Source: Tomitella fengzijianii (GTDB lineage Bacteria; Actinomycetota; Actinomycetes; Mycobacteriales; Mycobacteriaceae). Taken from it: a stretch of DNA of 64,000 nucleotides. Position 1 is the first letter of the stretch. Each line of letters starts with the position of its first letter. A program made the position numbers and the translations under genes. The DNA lies in assembly GCF_007559025.1 (NCBI RefSeq), contig NZ_CP041765.1:2600679-2664678 (forward strand), in the 5' to 3' direction. Below the pieces are notes generated by a model. The model was not told the origin of the DNA. It worked only from the letters and a program-made list of their open reading frames with translations, and made no database searches. This document shows positions 37,861 to 46,576 of the stretch, one piece after another.

Positions 37861-39198
37861 TCAACCGAACCTCGAGGCCAGCCACTGCGACCAACCGCTC
37901 GCGAAGTCGTTCATCTTGACGCCGATCGCCTTGTCCAGCGCCTGGTCTTGCGCGGCGGCGTCGAGCCCGCCCACGCCGAGTGCTTCGTGCACCGAGCGCA
38001 GCCCGTCCTCGCCGTACGTGGCGACGATGTAATCCGCCGCCGAGCGTGCGAGCCGGTACGCGAGCGCGGCATTGGCCCCCGTGAAGTCCTTGTTCTGCGG
38101 CAATTCGTCGGGCGCGCCGTGCGCGGAGACCATCGCGGCGACGAGCGGCACCGGAGCCGGGGCGGACACGACGCCGACTTGCCGCTCTGCGACGTAGTCC
38201 GCGGTGCCCTCGAGCAGCCAGGTCGGTGCGCCGCGCCCCACGTCCGCGCGGACCGCCGCATGGGCGAGCTCATGCTGCAGGACCATATGCGCGTCCGCGG
38301 ACGGCATCCTGGTGAGGGCGCCGGGCGCGAATACGATGCGCTGTCCGTTCGCGGGGGTGTCGGAGTCGAGCGAGATGGTCGCCGCGGCGACGTCCGTGCG
38401 GTCGGCCGGGTTGCCGGTCAGACCCGAGAACTCGTCGGCACTGTCGGAGATCTCCACGACGACGGTGCGGTCCCATCCCTCACCCCAGAAGTCGGTGACT
38501 GCGGCGACCGCGCCCGGCAGAATGCCGCGCACACGGTCCGCCTCGGCCGCATCCTCGGGGTGGCTGAGTACGAGGGACCCGCCCGCGCCGTCGATCGGGA
38601 CCGGCGTCTGTTCAACCGGGCCGTAGGCCCACGACCCCGCGGGCAGGGTCGCATGGGTACCGTCCTGGAGCTCCTGAGTGCTCACCAGAGTCCAATGATC
38701 GCCGCGCCGCGCGGCGATCAGGCCGACGGGGGTGTGAATCATCGCGTCGTCGACCCCGTCGAGCCGGAAATCCAGGTAAACGGGCGGCCCCCAGGCGTCG
38801 ATCGCGCCGAGCCGCTCCGCTATCGACGCGGGGACGAACACCTCGGGATCGTCCCCGATGTGGAATCCGAAGTCCGCGAAGTCGACCGACGCCAGGTTGC
38901 GCGCCAGCGCCAATTGCGATTCCAGGAAACCCGGCGCGGCCTGCGGGTCCACCAACCGCCGGAGTGCGTCCTCGTCGTCGTTCTGCAGCGCGGTCGCCCA
39001 TGACGCCAGCAACGCATTCACGCCGTCGTGCCGCGCCTGCTGGAACGGCGAGAGCGGCTCCGAGTCGGCGGTCGCGCTCGGGGTGGACCCGGTGCCGGCG
39101 TCGGACGCACAGCCCCCGAGGAACAGGAACGCCGCCGCGAGAACGGCTGCCGCGGCTCTCGCGGGCCGGAAGTGAGCGGCCTTGGTGGTGCCGGGCAT
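37861..39198 (-). CDS. Lipoprotein with HExxH motif, putative metallopeptidase-like
   Basis: A 445-residue exported protein. The signal peptide AAAVLAAAFLFLGGC ends in a lipobox with Cys near 30. The C-terminal half contains MVLQHELAHAAVRAD, an HExxH zinc-binding motif, followed by WLLEGTADYVA, whose Glu is well placed as a third ligand (gluzincin pattern), and a helical tail DFASGWSQWLASRFG. The middle resembles a cystatin/NTF2-like fold (ALQNDDEDALRRLVDP). ATG 39198 has AGGA 5 nt upstream and starts 6 bp after the ripC stop, so it is probably transcribed with ripC. Substrate unknown. Confidence 0.83.
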   Translation of the reverse strand: MPGTTKAAHFRPARAAAAVLAAAFLFLGGCASDAGTGSTPSATADSEPLSPFQQARHDGVNALLASWATALQNDDEDALRRLVDPQAAPGFLESQLALARNLASVDFADFGFHIGDDPEVFVPASIAERLGAIDAWGPPVYLDFRLDGVDDAMIHTPVGLIAARRGDHWTLVSTQELQDGTHATLPAGSWAYGPVEQTPVPIDGAGGSLVLSHPEDAAEADRVRGILPGAVAAVTDFWGEGWDRTVVVEISDSADEFSGLTGNPADRTDVAAATISLDSDTPANGQRIVFAPGALTRMPSADAHMVLQHELAHAAVRADVGRGAPTWLLEGTADYVAERQVGVVSAPAPVPLVAAMVSAHGAPDELPQNKDFTGANAALAYRLARSAADYIVATYGEDGLRSVHEALGVGGLDAAAQDQALDKAIGVKMNDFASGWSQWLASRFG

Positions 39199-39204
39199 GG
39201 CGTC

Positions 39205-40392
39205 CTAGTAGCGCCGGACGTTGTGAATCGGGAAGGAGTCGACGGCCTGCACCTTGACCGGCACCCCGAATGTGGAGGCGTGCACCATCATCCCGTTCCC
39301 CGCGTAGATCCCCACGTGTGAGACGTCGTCGTAGAAGGTGACCACGTCCCCCGGCCGCATGTCGGCCGGGTCGACGGGGGTGCCGCCCTGCGCCTGCTGC
39401 TGACTTGTGCGTGGGACGTCGATGCCGACCTGGGCGTAGGCCCACTGGACGAGACCGGAGCAATCGAACTGGTGCGAGCCCGTCGCGCCCCAGACGTACG
39501 GGTCGCCGATCCGGGTCAGTGCCACCTGGAGTGCCGCGAACTCCGGCCCGGAGCCGACGATTCCGGCGATGTCGAATCCGGCCGGAACCAACGCCCCGGC
39601 GAGCTGCGCACGCGCGGCGCCCGTCATCTGCCCGTACAGCCCGCGCACCTCGTTGATGCGGCCTTGGAAGGCTTCCTGCTTGTCGCGCAGCCGGTCCTGG
39701 GCGTCCTGCGCGGCCGCCGTGGCCTGCGCGGCCGCGTCCGCCGCCCGCGCCGACTCCGCGCGCGCCGCACGCGCATCGGACTCGGCCGACTTGTACTCGG
39801 CCAACTGACGCTCGGTCTCGAAGGTGACCTGGTCCAGCACCGACATCTGATCGAGGAGTTGCTGAGGCGACTTGCTCAGCATCAACGCGTACAGCTTGTT
39901 CACCTGCACGCCTTGATAATTGGCGGCAGCGACACGGTCCGCCGTGCCGCGGTACCGGTCCACCGCGGCTTGCGCCGCATCGACAGCGGCCTGCGCCGCA
40001 TCCCGGCGGGCCTCGGCCGCATGCTGATCGGTCACCGCGGCATCGACCTGCTGCTGCTGCGCCAGCACCGCCTGGTTGGCACGCTCGGCCTCGTGGGACA
40101 GCGTGATGATCTGGTCGACAGCAGCCCCGGGATCCGTGGGCGCGGGTGGCACGGTGAACGCCGCGGCCGGGTCGGGTGCTTCCCGGTGCGCCCGGTCCGC
40201 CGCGGGGGCGGGGGGCTGTGTCGCGGGCTGCGCGTCGACGATCGGCACGGCAGGGCCAGGCTGCGGATCCGCGCCTGCCTGCCCCACCACCGAACCGCAG
40301 ACCAGCGCCACGGCGAGCGCCGTGACCGATCCGCGCAGCGTAGGCAGGCTGTGTCTGGAGACCACCGCGCGCATTCCCCCCGTCCTGTTCAC
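39205..40392 (-). CDS. ripC: RipC-like peptidoglycan hydrolase (coiled coil plus NlpC/P60)
   Basis: Secreted endopeptidase for D-Glu-mDAP bonds. A signal peptide (about 1-42) precedes a Pro-rich linker, a long Ala/Gln-rich coiled coil (about 95-265) that likely docks to the FtsEX complex as in other RipC/Cg2401-type enzymes, and a C-terminal NlpC/P60 domain. Catalytic residues are Cys311 (FDCSGL), His359 (SHVGIY) and His371 (VHAS). GTG 40392 and ATG 40374 are both possible starts. The promoter element lies 150-190 bp upstream. Confidence 0.92.
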   Translation of the reverse strand: MNRTGGMRAVVSRHSLPTLRGSVTALAVALVCGSVVGQAGADPQPGPAVPIVDAQPATQPPAPAADRAHREAPDPAAAFTVPPAPTDPGAAVDQIITLSHEAERANQAVLAQQQQVDAAVTDQHAAEARRDAAQAAVDAAQAAVDRYRGTADRVAAANYQGVQVNKLYALMLSKSPQQLLDQMSVLDQVTFETERQLAEYKSAESDARAARAESARAADAAAQATAAAQDAQDRLRDKQEAFQGRINEVRGLYGQMTGAARAQLAGALVPAGFDIAGIVGSGPEFAALQVALTRIGDPYVWGATGSHQFDCSGLVQWAYAQVGIDVPRTSQQQAQGGTPVDPADMRPGDVVTFYDDVSHVGIYAGNGMMVHASTFGVPVKVQAVDSFPIHNVRRY

Positions 40393-40537
40393 ACGACCGC
40401 GGTAGGCGGCCGGTCATTCGGTGTGACCCTCGCCCGCCCGGTGCGGACGCACGAGCGCATCGCGCGCCTCCACGCCGGGCGGCGGAGCCGCACGGGTCGG
40501 ACGTATCGGACGGAAGTCGCGATCGGGACGCCGAGCG

Positions 40538-40581
40538 GCAAGGTCGCGAACAGGTTACGAAATCCGCCGACGACTGTCCAA
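40538..40581 (-). promoter_or_regulatory. ripC promoter with shared NlpC/P60 element
   Basis: TTGGAC (40581-40576), an 18-bp spacer and TAACCT (40557-40552) read as a SigA-type promoter. Bases 40562-40538 form a 25-bp element beginning TTTCGTAACCTGTTCG and ending GACCTTGC. It matches the element upstream of the next gene (41495-41471) at 21 of 25 positions. Confidence 0.68.
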
Positions 40582-40601
40582 CTTCCGAGGTGAAGCCCGC
40601 A

Positions 40602-41273
40602 TCAGAGGCGGCGGGCCCCTTCGGCGTTCATGACATTGAGGTCCGCGTACTTCACGGGCACGCCCGAGGTGGTGGCGTGCACGATCTGCCCGTCGCCCAC
40701 GTACAGCGCCGCGTGGCTACCGCCGTTGTAGATCACGATATCGCCGGGCTGAAGGTCGTTGAGCGACACCGCATGCCCTGCGGCCGCCTGGTCGTAACTG
40801 GTGCGCGGCAGCTGCACGCCGGCCTGCGCGTAGGACCACTGGATCAGACCGGAGCAGTCGAACGCGTTGGGCCCGTTGGCACCCCAGACGTACGGCGAGC
40901 CGACCTTGCTCTCCGCGGCGGCGAGCGCGCGCGCACCGGTGCTGTCCTGCGTCGAGCCCAGAGAATCGCCCGTCGACGAGGCGCCGAGCGAGTCCGAGAC
41001 TCCGCGATCGATGGAGATGTCCGGCAGATCGATGCCCGCCGGAATCGCGAATCCGGCCGGAGCCTGCGAGAGCATCGCGTCCGTCGTCGGGATCTCGGGC
41101 AGGGTCACGCCCTCCGGGACATCGAAGGTCCCGACGCCCTGCACGGTGACCGTGTCCGCGGCGGCGGGCGCGGCTGCGAGCCCGATCGTGCCGGCCGAGA
41201 CGGCCCCGATGGCGAGTGCGCTGCGCGCGGTGGTGCCCAGCGCGCTCTGCTTCTTCAACCTGTGTTTGGCCAC
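40602..41273 (-). CDS. Small secreted NlpC/P60 peptidoglycan endopeptidase
   Basis: A 223-residue protein with a signal peptide ending near PAAADT, a linker region with LPEIPTT and LGSTQDSTG, and a C-terminal NlpC/P60 domain with Cys140 (FDCSGL), His187 (SHAALY) and His199 (VHAT). It is paired with ripC as Cg2401/Cg2402 are in Corynebacterium glutamicum. GTG 41273 (VAKHRLKKQ) is supported by the signal-peptide position; the longer frame runs into the riboswitch. Expression is probably controlled by c-di-AMP through the 132-nt leader riboswitch. Confidence 0.9.
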   Translation of the reverse strand: MAKHRLKKQSALGTTARSALAIGAVSAGTIGLAAAPAAADTVTVQGVGTFDVPEGVTLPEIPTTDAMLSQAPAGFAIPAGIDLPDISIDRGVSDSLGASSTGDSLGSTQDSTGARALAAAESKVGSPYVWGANGPNAFDCSGLIQWSYAQAGVQLPRTSYDQAAAGHAVSLNDLQPGDIVIYNGGSHAALYVGDGQIVHATTSGVPVKYADLNVMNAEGARRL

Positions 41274-41301
41274 AGCCCAGGTGTCTCCGTTTCTTCCTCT
41301 T

Positions 41302-41433
41302 ACCGCCGACCGGGTTAGCTGACGGGTTCGGGCTAGGAAGACTGCCCTACCGCGAACGTGCTGGTGCACGCAGCGGATTCACCCCAGAACTCAAGTGGGT
41401 CCCCGATTCGATGCGCCGCATCGATTAGGCGGT
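41302..41433 (-). promoter_or_regulatory. c-di-AMP riboswitch (ydaO/yuaA class)
   Basis: The minus-strand leader carries the conserved blocks of this class in order: GGGGACCCAC, GGGGTGAATCC, GTAGGGC, and CCGAACCCGTCAGCTAACC. The outer stem closes perfectly: ACCGCC (41433-41428) with GGCGGT (41307-41302). It ends 28 nt before the GTG of the NlpC/P60 gene, near enough for control of translation. In actinobacteria this riboswitch typically precedes resuscitation factors and wall hydrolases and turns them off when c-di-AMP is high. Confidence 0.93.
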
Positions 41434-41470
41434 GACCTGCGCCCCGCGCCGGGTGGCGCGGCGTTGCATC

Positions 41471-41495
41471 GCAAGGTCTCGGAAAGATTACGAAA
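41471..41495 (-). promoter_or_regulatory. Promoter/operator element of the small NlpC/P60 gene
   Basis: Reads TTTCGTAATCTTTCCG and ends GACCTTGC, 21 of 25 bases shared with the ripC element. TAATCT inside it is a likely -10, with CTGGAC about 19 bp upstream. Transcription would start about 45 nt before the riboswitch. The rest of 41,434-41,787 shows no gene. Confidence 0.65.
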
Positions 41496-41787
41496 CGGAC
41501 ACCATTCGTGTCCAGCCGCCACGGCGGCGAACCCCCCATCCGGACGCGCGCCTCCGCACCGACGGCGGCCCCGACGACCCGCCGTCCGGCCGGCCCCGCT
41601 CCCGTCGACATCCGCGAACCCACCGCGATTCGGCGCTGACGCGCAGTTCAGCGCCGATTCCACGCCGTCCCCGGCGGCACGGCCGGTCGCGGCGGCCGCG
41701 TCGGCGCGGTCGCCGGGTCGCACCAGTGTGACGCTCATCGCTTCCCGTCCCACGCATCGGGACCGGCGCCCTGTCGGAGGCGCGGCC

Positions 41788-41793
41788 TACTCT
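41788..41793 (+). promoter_or_regulatory. -10 of the DnaQ/GIY-YIG gene, probably leaderless
   Basis: TACTCT, 7-nt spacer, GTG start 41801. Confidence 0.55.
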
Positions 41794-41800
41794 GGTCGCC

Positions 41801-43573
41801 GTGACGGACCACGCGACGGCCACCCGGGACCCCGGAGGTGAGCAACTTCGGCTCGACCGCATGGACGCCGCACTCAGCACCACCACCTTCGTCGTCGTCG
41901 ACATGGAGACGACGGGGGGTCGAGCGGGCACGGACGCGGTCACGGAGATCGGCGCGGTCAAAGTCCGCGGCGGCGAGCGCCTGGGCGAGTTCGCGACGCT
42001 CATCGACCCCGGTCGCCCCATCCCGCCGTTCATCACCCGGCTCACCGGGATCTCCGACGCGATGGTGGCGGGGGCGCCGCCGATGTCCGCCGTGCTGCCG
42101 CCGTTCCTGGAGTTCGCGCGCGGCGCGGTCCTGGTGGCGCACAACGCCCGGTTCGACATCGGATTCCTCAAGGCGGCCGCGGCGGCAGCCGACACCGCGT
42201 GGCCGCAATTCCCGGTGCTGTGCACGGTGCGCCTGGCCCGACGTGTGCTGGGCCGCGACGAGGCGCCGTCCGCCAAGCTTTCGGCGCTGGCACGGTTCTT
42301 CGACGTCAGCACCCCGCCCACGCACCGCGCCTTGGACGACGCCCGCGCCACGGTGGACGTCCTGCACGGACTACTCGGGCGTGCCGGCAGCGAGGGCGTG
42401 CACACCTTCCCGGATCTGCTCGCACACATGTCGCCGGTAAGCAAAGCTCAGAAGACCAAACGCCACCTGGCCGATCCTCTCCCCCACGAGCCCGGCGTCT
42501 ACCTGTTCCGCGGCCCCTCCGACGAGGTGCTGTACGTCGGCACCGCGGTGGATCTGCACCGCCGCGTGCGCACCTACTTCACCGGCTCGGAGAAGCGCGC
42601 ACGCATGAAGGAGATGGTGGCGCTGGCCGACAGGATCGACCACGTGACGTGTGCGCACGAGCTCGAGGCGGAGGTGCGCGAGCTACGCATGATCGCCGCG
42701 CATGCTCCGCCGTACAACCGCGCGTCCAAGCAGCCCTCCCGCAGCTGGTGGGTGGACCTGTCCGACGAACCGTTCCCCCGCGTCGTCGTGCGCCGGCGCT
42801 GCGGGCCTGACTCGCTCGGACCGTTCCGGAGCCGCAACACCGCAGCCGAGTCCGCGGCGGCGCTCGCGGAGGCATGCGGAATCCGCACCTGCAACCACCG
42901 CATCCCCGCCGCCGGCGTGCACGGCGCGGACTGCAGCACGCTCGGCGCGATAGGCGGATGCCCCGCGGCCTCCCGCAGCGGCGACGACCGGGACCGCGCC
43001 TCGGCCGATCGCCCCGGGGAGACGCGCGACGAGTATGCGGAGCGCCTCGCACCCGTGCGCGCGCTGATCCACGGCCTCGACGATGCTCCGCTGGAGACTC
43101 TGCGGCAGCGCATCGACGAGTTGTCCGGGGCCTGCCTGTTCGAGACCGCCGCCCGTAAACGTGACGGGCTCGGTTCCCTGGTGTCCGCGTTGGACCGCTG
43201 CCAACGTCTCCGGGCCCTCGCCACTCTCGACGAGCTGGTCGTCGCCCGGCCGGACGGGTCCGGAGGGTGGCAATTCGCCGTCGTCCGGTCGGGACGGCTG
43301 GCCGCCGCCGGATGCGCGCCCCGGGGAGCTTCACCCATGCCGGTGGTCGACGCGCTGACCGTTGCCGCCGAGACGGTCATCCCCGGGCCGGGACCGCTGC
43401 GCGGCGCCACGGGCGGCGAGGTGTCGCTGGTGGCACGCTGGATCGGCCGCCCCGGCTCCCGCATAGTCCGCTCCACCGGCGGCTTCGTCACCCCGATCCG
43501 CGGCGCGGGCCGGTGGGCCGGCTGGGTGCAGCGGGCGCGCGACGGCCGCGCCGCGGCCGACTACGCGGGGTGA
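41801..43573 (+). CDS. DnaQ-like exonuclease fused to a UvrC-like GIY-YIG domain
   Basis: A 590-residue nuclease (Rv2191-like). The N-terminal DEDDh exonuclease has VVVDMETTG (Asp34, Glu36), AHNARFDIGFL and HRALDDARATVDVL. After a linker, a GIY-YIG domain (PGVYLFRGPSDEVLYVGTA, LHRRVRTYF) resembles the N-terminal incision domain of UvrC, followed by a cysteine-containing region (GIRTCNHRIP, DCSTLG, GGCPA) and a UVR-like segment. The UvrC C-terminal RNase H-like domain is absent. A role in DNA repair is inferred. GTG 41801 is supported by TACTCT 7 nt upstream; ATG 41861 is an alternative. Confidence 0.92.
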   Translation: MTDHATATRDPGGEQLRLDRMDAALSTTTFVVVDMETTGGRAGTDAVTEIGAVKVRGGERLGEFATLIDPGRPIPPFITRLTGISDAMVAGAPPMSAVLPPFLEFARGAVLVAHNARFDIGFLKAAAAAADTAWPQFPVLCTVRLARRVLGRDEAPSAKLSALARFFDVSTPPTHRALDDARATVDVLHGLLGRAGSEGVHTFPDLLAHMSPVSKAQKTKRHLADPLPHEPGVYLFRGPSDEVLYVGTAVDLHRRVRTYFTGSEKRARMKEMVALADRIDHVTCAHELEAEVRELRMIAAHAPPYNRASKQPSRSWWVDLSDEPFPRVVVRRRCGPDSLGPFRSRNTAAESAAALAEACGIRTCNHRIPAAGVHGADCSTLGAIGGCPAASRSGDDRDRASADRPGETRDEYAERLAPVRALIHGLDDAPLETLRQRIDELSGACLFETAARKRDGLGSLVSALDRCQRLRALATLDELVVARPDGSGGWQFAVVRSGRLAAAGCAPRGASPMPVVDALTVAAETVIPGPGPLRGATGGEVSLVARWIGRPGSRIVRSTGGFVTPIRGAGRWAGWVQRARDGRAAADYAG

Positions 43574-43643
43574 TCCTCGCCGCCCGGGCCGGACAGGGGA
43601 CAATGGCGCCGAGCCGTACTGACTACGAGGAGTCGAGCAACCG

Positions 43644-43919
43644 ATGATCACCGCCATCGTCCTGGCCGCCGTGGAACCCGCCACGATCCCCGAGGCCGCG
43701 CAGGCCATTGCGGACATCCCCGGCGTCGAGTCCGTCTATTCCTGCGCAGGCGACGTCGACATCGTCGCCGTCGTCAAGGTGCGCGATCACGAGGCCGTCG
43801 CCGACGTGGTCACCGGCGGGATCAACAAGATCGCCGGCATCGTCCGCACCACCACCCACATCGCGTTCCGCTCGTACTCCAGCGTCGACGTCGAAGAGGC
43901 GTTCTCGATCGGCGAGTGA
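43644..43919 (+). CDS. Stand-alone Lrp/AsnC ligand-binding (RAM) domain protein
   Basis: A 91-residue protein that is only the effector domain of Lrp/AsnC regulators: ITAIVLAAVEPATIPEAAQAI, GVESVYSCAGDVDIVAVVKV, GINKIAGIVRTTTHIAF. No DNA-binding helix-turn-helix is present. Such proteins (SraA/TrpY-like, Rv2-type DM1) form decamers that bind amino acids and can modify full-length regulators. Next to trpD, on the opposite strand, so a link to tryptophan sensing is conceivable but unproven. GAGGAG lies 13 nt upstream. Confidence 0.88.
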   Translation: MITAIVLAAVEPATIPEAAQAIADIPGVESVYSCAGDVDIVAVVKVRDHEAVADVVTGGINKIAGIVRTTTHIAFRSYSSVDVEEAFSIGE

Positions 43920-44001
43920 CGCCGCGCCGGCCGCCTCCCGCACGGGGGCACCACCGAGGCTCACAAGCCGCACCGCGTTCCGGGCCCGGACTCTCCGCGC
44001 G

Positions 44002-45090
44002 CTACGAAGCGGCTTCGTCCGCCGCCGCCCGAGCGCTGACGTCCGCCCATCGCTCCAGCAGCGCAGCCGCGGCACCGGAATCGACGGCCTGCGCGGCCGC
44101 GGAGTACTGCGCCGCGACCCGCTCGACGACGGTTCCCGTGCCGCCGTTGTACGCGGCAAGGGCGGCGGCCGAGTTGAGCAGCACCGCGTCGCGCACCGGC
44201 CCGGGCTCGCCGGCGAGCACCGCGCGGGCCACGGTCGCGTTCTCCTCGGCGTCCCCGCCGCGCAGCCGATCAAGGGGCACGGTGTCCACGCCGAGATCCC
44301 GCGGGTCCAGCGACTGCTTGGACACCGCTCCTTCCTCCACCAGGTACACGGTCGACGTGGTGGAGGTCGTCAGCTCGTCGAGCCCGTCGTCGCCGCGCAC
44401 CACCAATGCGGACTGGCCGCGTTCCGCGAACACGCCCGCCACCGTCTCGATGAGGTCCGGGAATGCACAGCCGATGAGCCCCGACCGCGGACGGCCCGGG
44501 TTCGTGAGAGGACCGAGGACATTGAAGACCGTGGGAATCCCGATCTGGCGGCGCGGAAGACCCGCGAATCGCAGAGCAGGGTGATACAGGGGCGCAAAAC
44601 AGAAACCGATTCCCACCTCCCGGATGCACCGCCCGACGCCCTGCGGCCCCAGCGCGATCGTCACGCCCAGCGCCTCGAGCACGTCGGCGCCTCCCGACTT
44701 GGACGACGCCGCGCGGTTGCCGTGTTTGACCACCGGCGCGCCGGCCGCCGCCACGACGATCGACGCCATCGTGGAGATGTTCACGGTGTTGGCGCGGTCA
44801 CCGCCCGTCCCGACGATGTCTATACCGTCACGCGCACCGTCGACCAGCCGCGCGTGGGAAAGCATCCCGTCCGCCAGCCCCCGAAGCTCCCCCGGCGTGG
44901 GCCCCTTCATCTTCAGTGCCACCCCGAACGCGGCGATCTGCGCCGCCGTGGCGTTGTCCCCGAAGATCTCGTCGATCGCCCACCTCGTGTCACCGGCGTC
45001 CAGCTCCGCGCCGTCCACCACGCGGCCGAGGACGCCGGGCCACGAACGCTGCTCCGGAACCGTTGCGGCCGCCTGTGCGTCCCGATCCAT
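44002..45090 (-). CDS. trpD: Anthranilate phosphoribosyltransferase
   Basis: Second step of tryptophan synthesis (anthranilate plus PRPP). The 362-residue product has [55 protein letters not shown] and [13 protein letters not shown], all TrpD motifs. ATG 45090 (MDRDAQ) is chosen; GAGG lies 9 nt upstream. As in M. tuberculosis, trpD stands apart from the other trp genes, next to the cytochrome genes. Confidence 0.95.
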   Translation of the reverse strand: MDRDAQAAATVPEQRSWPGVLGRVVDGAELDAGDTRWAIDEIFGDNATAAQIAAFGVALKMKGPTPGELRGLADGMLSHARLVDGARDGIDIVGTGGDRANTVNISTMASIVVAAAGAPVVKHGNRAASSKSGGADVLEALGVTIALGPQGVGRCIREVGIGFCFAPLYHPALRFAGLPRRQIGIPTVFNVLGPLTNPGRPRSGLIGCAFPDLIETVAGVFAERGQSALVVRGDDGLDELTTSTTSTVYLVEEGAVSKQSLDPRDLGVDTVPLDRLRGGDAEENATVARAVLAGEPGPVRDAVLLNSAAALAAYNGGTGTVVERVAAQYSAAAQAVDSGAAAALLERWADVSARAAADEAAS

Positions 45091-45207
45091 CTCCACCCGC
45101 CTCGTGTGCGATCCAGTTCCCGCGCACCCCCGCCGCTGCCGGCCGGGCACACCTGCTGAGCAAGCTTATCGGGCGGCGGACCGCGCGGGTTCCGGCGGTG
45201 GGTGCCG

Positions 45208-45669
45208 CTACTGCAATGCGTCCCATCCGAGGACGGTGCCCCCGAACCTTTGCGCGAGTCCCGCCATCCGCGCACGTTCCTGCGCCAAGTGCAGCGCGTC
45301 GAGCCGCTCGACGCGCGCCAGAGTCACTCGAACCCGGTTGCCGCCGCCCACGTGTGCCTCGCCCGCGCCCGCGACGGCAGTGACGCCGCCCGGATACCTG
45401 GTGTACCCGGTCTGCGCCCCGATGGCGACCACCTGGTCAGCCGCGTCCTCCGTCACCGACAGATGGTGGCGGGACACCGCCGGTGCGCCCCCGTCCCACG
45501 CCGGAGTCGCGGCCGCGGCCCGCTCCAGGACAGAGCCGCACGATTCCACCTCGTCCACCGACGACGCGACCACCTGGAGCCCCGGATCCGCGAGGTCGAG
45601 CGACGGCTCCCCGCGCCCGCCGCCGGTCAGCCTGGCCCACCAGCCACGAAATCCGATCCCACCGGCCAC
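45208..45669 (-). CDS. Unknown protein between trpD and ctaE
   Basis: I do not recognise this 153-residue protein. It begins [17 protein letters not shown], is moderately hydrophobic, and has an alanine/valine-rich body with [23 protein letters not shown] and a C-terminal helical segment [17 protein letters not shown]. The start at GTG 45669 is strongly supported by GAAGGAGG 6 nt upstream. It reads away from ctaE and toward trpD and may be cotranscribed with trpD. M. tuberculosis has no counterpart at this position. Confidence 0.7.
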   Translation of the reverse strand: MAGGIGFRGWWARLTGGGRGEPSLDLADPGLQVVASSVDEVESCGSVLERAAAATPAWDGGAPAVSRHHLSVTEDAADQVVAIGAQTGYTRYPGGVTAVAGAGEAHVGGGNRVRVTLARVERLDALHLAQERARMAGLAQRFGGTVLGWDALQ

Positions 45670-45698
45670 CGCCGCCTCCTTCGTCGTCGCTACTGCCC

Positions 45699-45736
45699 GT
45701 CCGCCCCGTCCGTCCCGTCCGCCCCGTCCGTCCCGA
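45699..45736. repeat. CGTCC-rich short tandem repeat
   Basis: Alternating CGTCCGCCC and CGTCCGTCC units, with a near 20-bp period, just upstream of the unknown gene. Probably slippage-derived. Confidence 0.65.
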
Positions 45737-45872
45737 ACCACTTGCCAGGCTTGACACGCCGAGACACACCGTCATGCTCCCGCAACGGACCGAACTCCCA
45801 GGTCAGCATGCCCGGGAATAATCCACTACGAGCAATTTCGGACCCGATTGGGCAGAAGTTACTACGAGGGGT

Positions 45873-45878
45873 CATACT
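45873..45878 (+). promoter_or_regulatory. -10 of ctaE, probably leaderless
   Basis: CATACT, 7-nt spacer, GTG start 45886. TTGGGC lies 19 bp upstream as a possible -35. This would drive ctaE-qcrCAB. Confidence 0.5.
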
Positions 45879-45885
45879 TCCATCT

Positions 45886-46497
45886 GTGACGAGCGCAGTA
45901 GGGACATCAGGATCCGCCATCAGCCAACGGGTGCACTCGCTGAACCGGCCGAACATGGTCAGCGTGGGGACAGTCGTCTGGCTCTCGAGCGAGCTCATGT
46001 TCTTCGCCGGCCTGTTCGCGATGTACTTTGTCGCGCGCGCCCAGGCGACGGGCGGATGGCCGCCGGAGCCCACTGAGCTGAATCTGCCGTACGCCCTGGT
46101 CTTCACCATCATCCTCGTGGCATCTTCGTTCACGTGTCAGATGGGCGTCTTCGCCGCGGAGCGGGGCGACGTGTTCGGGCTGCGACGCTGGTACTTCATC
46201 TCGTTCCTCATGGGGCTGGTCTTCGTCCTGGGCCAGGCGAACGAGTTCCGCGAGATGGTCGCGCACGGCACCACGCTGGCCAGCAGCGCCTACGGCTCGG
46301 TCTTCTACATCACCACCGGCTTCCACGGCCTGCACGTCATCGGCGGTCTGATCGCGTTCCTGTTCCTGATCGCCCGCACCAAGATGAGCAAGTTCACGCC
46401 CGCCCAGGCCACCGCCTCGATCGTCGTCTCGTACTACTGGCACTTCGTCGACATCGTCTGGATCGGGCTGTTCCTCACGATTTACATCATCCGATAG
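45886..46497 (+). CDS. ctaE: Cytochrome c oxidase subunit III
   Basis: Subunit III of the aa3-type oxidase of the actinobacterial bc1-aa3 supercomplex. The 203-residue product has five membrane helices; conserved text includes [32 protein letters not shown]-like [15 protein letters not shown] and [17 protein letters not shown] 45886 ([10 protein letters not shown]) gives the usual length. It is first in the ctaE-qcrC-qcrA-qcrB run, with a candidate leaderless -10 just upstream. Confidence 0.96.
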   Translation: MTSAVGTSGSAISQRVHSLNRPNMVSVGTVVWLSSELMFFAGLFAMYFVARAQATGGWPPEPTELNLPYALVFTIILVASSFTCQMGVFAAERGDVFGLRRWYFISFLMGLVFVLGQANEFREMVAHGTTLASSAYGSVFYITTGFHGLHVIGGLIAFLFLIARTKMSKFTPAQATASIVVSYYWHFVDIVWIGLFLTIYIIR

Positions 46498-46576
46498 CGC
46501 TTGACCCGCAACCGGTCGGGAACGAACACCGCATGAGGCTGTTCAGTCCGTCCCGCGATACACAAAAGGGATACCG

